Shown piece by piece: positions 6,104-10,624 of a stretch of DNA of 10,624 nt. Under the pieces are notes generated by a model that saw only the letters and a list, made by a program, of their open reading frames with translations, made no database searches and was not told the DNA's origin. The DNA is taken from positions 1-10,624 of the forward strand of contig CALCEB010000037.1 in NCBI GenBank assembly GCA_937900045.1, written 5' to 3'. This stretch comes from an uncultured Acidobacteriota bacterium. GTDB lineage: Bacteria; Acidobacteriota; Terriglobia; UBA7540. The position numbers and the translations under genes are program-made. The first letter of the stretch is position 1. Each line of letters opens with the position of its first letter.

Positions 6104-7363
6104 TCAACTGGCAGCGGCGCCGGCCGAGATGCTCTCGCCTCCGCCTGGAATTCTGCGGGTGATACGGATCCGTTCAATCTGTCCTGCAGTCGCCTCCTCG
6201 ATGCGGAATTCGAGGTCCTTCCAAACCAGAACTTCGTTCTTTTCCGGAACCCGGTGGAATTCTTCCTGCAAGAAACCGTTGAGCGTTTTCGTTTCCGGCA
6301 GCGCACTCTGAAAAAATGAATTCACGTGCCGCCCGCGGGTTTCGCCGTGAGCAATGATTTCATCTTTCTTGACGCGCTTGATGAGCTGGGGAATCACGTC
6401 CTTCTCATCGATGATCTCCCCCACTAACTCTTCGAGGCAATCTTCAAGGGTAACGACCCCCGTGACTTCGCCATGCTCGTTGATGACGATGGCAAGATGG
6501 GTGCGGGCCGTCTGAAACTCGCGGAGGAGTTCATCGGCAGGGAGTTGGGCGGGGACCAGAAGAGGCTTTTTAGCGAAGGCCCTCACCGGCTCGCTGGACT
6601 GGCCCTTTTCCAGGGCAATCAGCAGGTCGCGTTGGTGGACCACGCCCAGAACATTTTCAAAGCGGTCACCGCTTACGACAGGAATCCGGGAGTGCTTAGC
6701 CGCCAGAATCTTCGGCCTCATTTCCCCCAGTGTCTTCTCCCCTTCGAGGAAAAAGACCTGGCGGCGTGGAGTCATCAGGTCCCGCGCCGTGATGTCATTC
6801 AGGCGGAAAATTTGGCGGATCATCGCCGCCTCGTCCGCTTCGATGGACCCGGAGCTTTCGCCGAGCGTTGCCATGGCTTTGATCTCTTCCTCAGAAACCG
6901 GCACGGACTTTTCCGGGCTGATGACGCCCGCGATGTAATAGGTGAAGCTGATGAGGGGAGCCAGCAGGGCGGAGATTAAGCGAAGAGGCCGCGTGGAGGC
7001 AAGGGCGATGCCTTCCGCGTGCCTCACGCCCAAAATCTTCGGTACCACCTCGGCAAAGACAATGATCAAGATGGTAAAGGCTACGGTGATTGCTGCGGCA
7101 AGAATGCCGCCAAACCTCTGAACGGCTACGGCGCCCACAATCGCTGCGCTGAGAATGGTGACGATGTTGGAGAGAATGATGAGGGCGGAGAGAGGCCTTT
7201 GAATCTCACTTTTCAGCTTTTCGAGGATCGCCGCACCCGGCTTGCCATCCACCCGCGCCGCAACCACACGCGATTGGGGAACAGCAAGTAGGGCTGCCTC
7301 CGCCGCTGAGATCAGGGCGTCGACGATCAGTGCAATGAGAAAAATTGAAACCAGCTCAACCAT
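6104..7363 (-). CDS. CNNM/CorC-type transporter (DUF21, two CBS domains, CorC_HlyC)
   Basis: This 419-residue inner-membrane protein belongs to the hemolysin C/CorC/CNNM family, members of which are linked to Mg2+ or other divalent-cation efflux. The DUF21 membrane part spans about residues 1-150 with four hydrophobic segments. It shows the family's AAEAALLAV motif (20-28), SNIVTI (65-70) and FAEVVPKILGVRHAE (103-117), the last matching the usual EIIPK signature. The tandem CBS domains follow: about 190-250 (DLMTPRRQVFFLE...SRIPVV...VLGVVHQRDLL) and 258-316 (HLAIVINEHGEVTGVVTLED, ending with the standard LVGEIIDE). The C-terminal CorC_HlyC domain runs from about 328 to 404. The length is normal and the gene seems complete. 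The ATG at 7363 is the first in frame, but no good Shine-Dalgarno precedes it. The transported ion cannot be told from sequence. It appears to be monocistronic, separated from the histidine kinase gene by 226 bases that hold a repeat element. Confidence 0.9.
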   Translation of the reverse strand: MVELVSIFLIALIVDALISAAEAALLAVPQSRVVAARVDGKPGAAILEKLKSEIQRPLSALIILSNIVTILSAAIVGAVAVQRFGGILAAAITVAFTILIIVFAEVVPKILGVRHAEGIALASTRPLRLISALLAPLISFTYYIAGVISPEKSVPVSEEEIKAMATLGESSGSIEADEAAMIRQIFRLNDITARDLMTPRRQVFFLEGEKTLGEMRPKILAAKHSRIPVVSGDRFENVLGVVHQRDLLIALEKGQSSEPVRAFAKKPLLVPAQLPADELLREFQTARTHLAIVINEHGEVTGVVTLEDCLEELVGEIIDEKDVIPQLIKRVKKDEIIAHGETRGRHVNSFFQSALPETKTLNGFLQEEFHRVPEKNEVLVWKDLEFRIEEATAGQIERIRITRRIPGGGESISAGAAAS

Positions 7364-7467
7364 CTCGAAGCGGCGCCGTTGAAGCCAGAAAACCGCGGCG
7401 GGCGCCTGCTGCCGCTACGGCTAATACCTTCAAGATATCATGTTTTGCCCGATTCAGGGGGCGCGCG

Positions 7468-7574
7468 TAGTGTCTCAGTTTCTTTGCTGTAGCGGCGCTC
7501 TATGGGCGCCGAACTTTTAGTTCTCAATGGATTCCGGCGCTCATAGAGCGCCGCTACAGCAAACTGCGTCACTA
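7468..7574. repeat. MITE-like palindromic element, copy 2 (both ends present)
   Basis: The element starts TAGTG-TCT-CAGTTT (7468-7480) and ends AAACTG-CGT-CACTA (7561-7574), so its tips are inverted repeats. Inside, 7486-7510 pairs with 7536-7560 over 25 bases with a single G-T wobble, closing a 25-base loop. Each arm is itself nearly palindromic (GGCGC/GCGCC on the left, GGCGCT/AGCGCC on the right), so a cross-shaped fold is also possible. The left 32 bases match copy 1 at 4518-4549. It lies 15 bases past the histidine kinase stop codon and could also act as a 3' mRNA structure. No transposase and no clear target duplication are seen. Confidence 0.7.
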
Positions 7575-7589
7575 CCGAGGCGCGAGGCG

Positions 7590-9614
7590 TCAGGACTGAG
7601 AAAGGCTGTGCTGAGGCAGCGCAAACTGGTCAATTTGCGCGAAGAGTTCTTCGGGGTGAATAGGCTTTGAAACGTAACCGTCCATTCCGGCCTGAATGCA
7701 CCTTTCTTTGTCACCTTTCATGGCGTGGGCAGTGAGGGCAATGATCGGGAGATGGGTTCCTCTTGAACCTTCCCTTTCTTTAGAGCGCAGGATGGATGCC
7801 ACCTGAAACCCGTCCATCTCCGGCATTTGGAGGTCGCATAGGAGGAGATCAAACGGTTCCTTTTCCAAAGCCGCTACGGCCTCACGGCCATTGTTCACTA
7901 CCATGACGCGCAACCCCCGCTTTTGGAGCAAGCGGAGAGCAAGAATCTGGTTCACCTTGTTGTCCTCGGCAAGAAGAACGCGAAGAACCGGTTGGTTATC
8001 GTTCGAGTCCGGCGGCGCCGGTGAGATGGGCTGGAGTTCTGCCATGGTTTCTCCTTCCAGGAAAGGCGCTTCGAACAATGGAAGGCCCGAGAGTCTATGA
8101 GGCATCGTACGAGGGGCGGCGGCTTCCTGAAGCAGGAACTCCGCCGTGAAGTGGAATGTGCTCCCCGTTCCCACCCTGCTTTCCAGCCAGATCCGTCCTT
8201 CCATCATCTCCGTGAGCCGCTGGCAGATCGAAAGGCCCAGGCCGGTTCCGCCGTATTGCCGGGTGGTGGAACCATCCGCCTGAGAAAAGGCTTCAAAGAT
8301 CAGTTGTTGCTTTTCTAGCGGCACTCCGATTCCTGTGTCCTGCACCGTAAAGTGTAGCGTAACCCGTCCAGGGCTCTCTGATTCCTTCCAGATGGCCAGT
8401 TCCACCTCGCCCCGCTCGGTGAACTTCATTGCATTGCCCAGCAGGTTGACGATGATTTGGCCTAAACGGACGGGATCGCCAATCAAATTCTCAGGAACAT
8501 CTGGCTCGATCCGGGTGATGAGCTTCAGCCTCTTTTCACGAGCCTTGACGCCGAACACCTTGATCGTGCCGGCTAAGGTCTCGCGCAGTGAGAAGTCAAC
8601 GCTTTCCAACTCCATTTTGTCGGCTTCAATCTTTGAAAAATCCAAAATGTCATTGATGATGGTGAGGAGCGAATCGCCTGAGGACTTGACCATCTGAATG
8701 TATTCCTGTTGTTCGGCGGTGGGGTTTGTCTCCAGCAGCAATTCCGTCATGCCCAGAACCCCGTTCATGGGCGTGCGAATCTCATGACTCATGTTGGCCA
8801 GGAATTCACTTTTGGCCCGGCTGGACGCCTCGGCGGCCTCCTTGGCGCGCTGCATCTCATTCTCGGCTCTTTTGCGCTCGGTAATATCCTGGGCCAGGAT
8901 AATGGCCACCCTCTTGCCGCCTAACTCCAGGGAGTGAGCGATGATTTCCACGTCGATAAGGCTCCCGTCCTTGCGGCAGTGCATTCCATAGCCGTGATAC
9001 TGCAAATCGGGATTGCCGTCATTCACTTCCTTCAGCAGGCGCGGAACGTCTTCAGGAGGGCGAATGTCCGTCAGTTTCATCCTCAAGAATTCCTCCCGGG
9101 AATAACCGTAATGTTCAACCGCCGCATTGTTCACTTCCAGGAAGCGGAGAGTACTCAAATCAGCAAGATATAAAGGAAGCGGGATATCCGCGAATAGGAT
9201 TCGAAACTTGGCCTCGCTTTGCGCCAGCTCCTGGGTGCGCTCATTCACCAGCCGCGTGAGTTTAATTTCGTTGGCGCGGACCCGGCGCAGCCGGAGCCGG
9301 TAGACTCCCGAAGCGGCAAGAACCAGCAAGAGCACGCAGGCCGCGGCGAAGGGAACGGTGTTATAGAAATGGGGCTGGAGGATCAGCTTCACCGCTGCTC
9401 CCGAGTTATTCCAGACGCCATCGTTGTTGCAGGCAGCAACCCGGAAGCGGTAGGTTCCCGGTGGCAAGTTTGTGTAGTAGGCCACTCGCCGGCTGCCGGC
9501 GTCAACCCAATCCTTATCGAAACCCTCGAGTTTGTATTTGAACGTGACCTTCTCCAGCGCAAGGAAGGTGAGGCTGGCGTAATGAATCTCCAACTCACCC
9601 GAACCCGGAGGCAA
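7590..9614 (-). CDS. Hybrid sensor histidine kinase, C-terminal part (Y_Y_Y-TM-PAS-HisKA-HATPase-REC)
   Basis: These 674 residues carry, in order: most of a Y_Y_Y domain (about 1-80, YKLEGFDKDWVDAG...LPPGTYRFRV); a membrane segment (about 88-105); a PAS domain (136-250); HisKA with the phosphoacceptor His277 in MSHEIRTPMNG; an HATPase with N390/N394, DTGIG (426-430) and GGTGLGLS (455-462); and a receiver domain with acidic E550/D551, phosphoacceptor D594, T628 and K650. All catalytic residues are intact, so phosphotransfer from His277 to D594 is expected. The listed start at 9614 is a TTG with no Shine-Dalgarno, and it falls inside the Y_Y_Y domain. The frame continues upstream through a TAG at 9633-9635 into the propeller half in the same frame. 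This is therefore most likely the second half of one gene rather than a free-standing protein. Confidence 0.85.
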   Translation of the reverse strand: MPPGSGELEIHYASLTFLALEKVTFKYKLEGFDKDWVDAGSRRVAYYTNLPPGTYRFRVAACNNDGVWNNSGAAVKLILQPHFYNTVPFAAACVLLLVLAASGVYRLRLRRVRANEIKLTRLVNERTQELAQSEAKFRILFADIPLPLYLADLSTLRFLEVNNAAVEHYGYSREEFLRMKLTDIRPPEDVPRLLKEVNDGNPDLQYHGYGMHCRKDGSLIDVEIIAHSLELGGKRVAIILAQDITERKRAENEMQRAKEAAEASSRAKSEFLANMSHEIRTPMNGVLGMTELLLETNPTAEQQEYIQMVKSSGDSLLTIINDILDFSKIEADKMELESVDFSLRETLAGTIKVFGVKAREKRLKLITRIEPDVPENLIGDPVRLGQIIVNLLGNAMKFTERGEVELAIWKESESPGRVTLHFTVQDTGIGVPLEKQQLIFEAFSQADGSTTRQYGGTGLGLSICQRLTEMMEGRIWLESRVGTGSTFHFTAEFLLQEAAAPRTMPHRLSGLPLFEAPFLEGETMAELQPISPAPPDSNDNQPVLRVLLAEDNKVNQILALRLLQKRGLRVMVVNNGREAVAALEKEPFDLLLCDLQMPEMDGFQVASILRSKEREGSRGTHLPIIALTAHAMKGDKERCIQAGMDGYVSKPIHPEELFAQIDQFALPQHSLSQS

Positions 9615-9632
9615 AGACTGAGTGGCCGGTGG

Positions 9633-10624
9633 CTACACGGGCTTCTTATCATAAAGGATTCTTTCGACCACCACCGGAGGAGGGATGGAGTTCAGCGCTA
9701 GATGGTCAGGGTCCACCACGGCAACGCCTTTGATGGTTGGGAACCAGAGTTTGCCGTCTTTTGTTTTCCACCCCGAGGGTTGGTTACCTTCCGTGCATTC
9801 AGCGGTCTTCATGCCGTCGGACTTGCCGAAAACCCGCGAGGACACGCGGCGGACATGTCCTTGAGCAAGCGTCTCCAAACCAGCTTTGCTGACGCGGAAA
9901 ATGCCGCGATTCGAGCTCATCCAGAGGTTGCCACGGTCATCTTCGAGGATTTGGAAGATGGTATCGTCAAATAGGCCCTGGTCCGTAGTGAAAAGCGTGA
10001 ACTTCCCATCCCGGTAGCGGCACAAACCGCCGCCGTTGGTTCCGAGCCAGAGCGTTCCTTCGCGATCTTCATAGATGGCGTAAACAAACTCCGCCGGTAA
10101 ACCATCTTTGGTGGTAAAAGTCTGCAGCTTGCCGTCCTTCAAACGCATCAATCCATGGTTGACGGACCCGATCCAGAGGCTTCCATCCCGCGCCTCGTGC
10201 AATGCCATGATGACATCATCCGCCAGAGGGCTTGGGGACTTGAATGAGAAGAACTTGCCTTGGATAAACCAGTCGAGACCCCGGACCGTGCCAATCCAAA
10301 GTGTGCCTTTGTGGTCCTCGACGAGGGAAAGGATGGCGCCATTCGTGAGGCCATTTTTCCGGTTGTATGAGGTGAATTTCCCATTCCGGAAAACGTTCAG
10401 TCCTGCCCCATCGGTGCCAATCCAGAGATTACCCAAACGGTCCTCGATCATGGCACGGACAAGATTGCTGGAAAGCCCTTGCCGGGTGGTGTAGACCGTG
10501 AAGCGGCCGTCCTGGAACCGGTTCACGCCCCCTCCTTCGGTACCCATCCAGACGCTGCCGTCGCGGGTTTGATAGACGGAAGTGACAAGGTTTTGCGAGA
10601 GTCCGTCATTGGTGGTGTAGGTGA
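9633..10624 (-). CDS. Two-component regulator propeller sensor, N-terminal part (5' end outside window)
   Basis: The reading frame is open to the right edge; a Met at 10547 is internal and the true start lies outside the window. The product is a run of beta-propeller (Reg_prop) blades, each ending in a Trp-rich turn: VWMGT at the window edge, then LWIGT twice, LWIGS, LWLGT, LWMSS and LWFPT. Spacing is about 40-44 residues, with a GL(S/T/P) motif and a (D/E)GKF strand in most blades. It ends in the first strand of a Y_Y_Y domain (PPPVVVERILYDKKPV) at a TAG codon. In this family the propeller is a periplasmic sensor that signals through Y_Y_Y and one membrane helix to a kinase, exactly what lies downstream in the same frame. 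The ligand is not predictable; homologues in gut Bacteroides sense polysaccharide fragments, but that cannot be assumed here. Confidence 0.85.
   Translation of the reverse strand, partial: TYTTNDGLSQNLVTSVYQTRDGSVWMGTEGGGVNRFQDGRFTVYTTRQGLSSNLVRAMIEDRLGNLWIGTDGAGLNVFRNGKFTSYNRKNGLTNGAILSLVEDHKGTLWIGTVRGLDWFIQGKFFSFKSPSPLADDVIMALHEARDGSLWIGSVNHGLMRLKDGKLQTFTTKDGLPAEFVYAIYEDREGTLWLGTNGGGLCRYRDGKFTLFTTDQGLFDDTIFQILEDDRGNLWMSSNRGIFRVSKAGLETLAQGHVRRVSSRVFGKSDGMKTAECTEGNQPSGWKTKDGKLWFPTIKGVAVVDPDHLALNSIPPPVVVERILYDKKPV

Noticed and set aside
6072..6125. A bidirectional terminator between the convergent kinase and transporter genes
   Set aside because: GGCCGGCG/CGCCGGCC is only an 8-bp match with a 38-base loop reaching into the transporter coding region, and no T-run follows.
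5806..6306. Minus-strand 166-codon frame spanning the convergent 3' ends of the kinase and transporter genes
   Set aside because: It overlaps both real genes out of frame and has no recognisable motif.
9614..9614. TTG at 9614 as a true start of a separate histidine kinase protein
   Set aside because: There is no Shine-Dalgarno, it falls inside the Y_Y_Y domain, and the frame continues upstream in the same register beyond a single TAG.
9680..10624. Regularly spaced similar DNA segments as a tandem or CRISPR-like repeat
   Set aside because: The periodicity of about 40-44 codons is the protein-level repetition of propeller blades (LWIGT-type turns), and the DNA copies are diverged.

Overview
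The window looks like chromosomal DNA from a soil-type, moderately GC-rich Gram-negative bacterium, most likely Acidobacteriota, with Verrucomicrobiota as an alternative. The pointers are a Ser/Thr kinase with a membrane anchor and a short Cys-containing tail, a giant two-component-regulator-propeller hybrid histidine kinase, and short intergenic GC-rich palindromes. This placement is inference; no rRNA, tRNA or phylogenetic marker is present.

Layout, left to right. (1) 1-144: a likely gene end running in from the left on the plus strand, then two opposed hairpin terminators. (2) 145-3597, minus: a single-chain type ISP-like restriction-modification enzyme with a nuclease, an N6-adenine methylase and a C-terminal specificity region but no helicase. 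(3) 3779-4475, minus: a two-gene toxin-antitoxin operon (RelE/HigB-like toxin, then an overlapping XRE antitoxin), driven by a near-consensus promoter whose spacer holds a palindromic operator. (4) 4476-4911: 436 bases without a convincing gene, holding that promoter and the first copy of a structured repeat. (5) 4912-6069, plus: a membrane-anchored Ser/Thr kinase-like protein with an abbreviated activation segment. (6) 6104-7363, minus: a CNNM/CorC-type (DUF21-CBS-CBS) membrane transporter. (7) 7364-7589: an intergenic region with a second repeat copy that has inverted termini. (8) 7590-10624, minus: a beta-propeller hybrid sensor histidine kinase that leaves the window on its 5' side and is interrupted by one in-frame amber codon.

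How the parts work together. The restriction-modification gene and the toxin-antitoxin pair sit side by side on one strand and form a small defence/addiction cluster. The rest is signalling and membrane housekeeping without an obvious shared pathway. I see no convincing new multi-gene system. The points most worth a second look are the amber codon that splits an otherwise continuous histidine kinase, the repeat pair with complementary hairpin loops and defined ends, the toxin promoter/operator that places the start codon at or before the expected transcription start, and the degenerate kinase.
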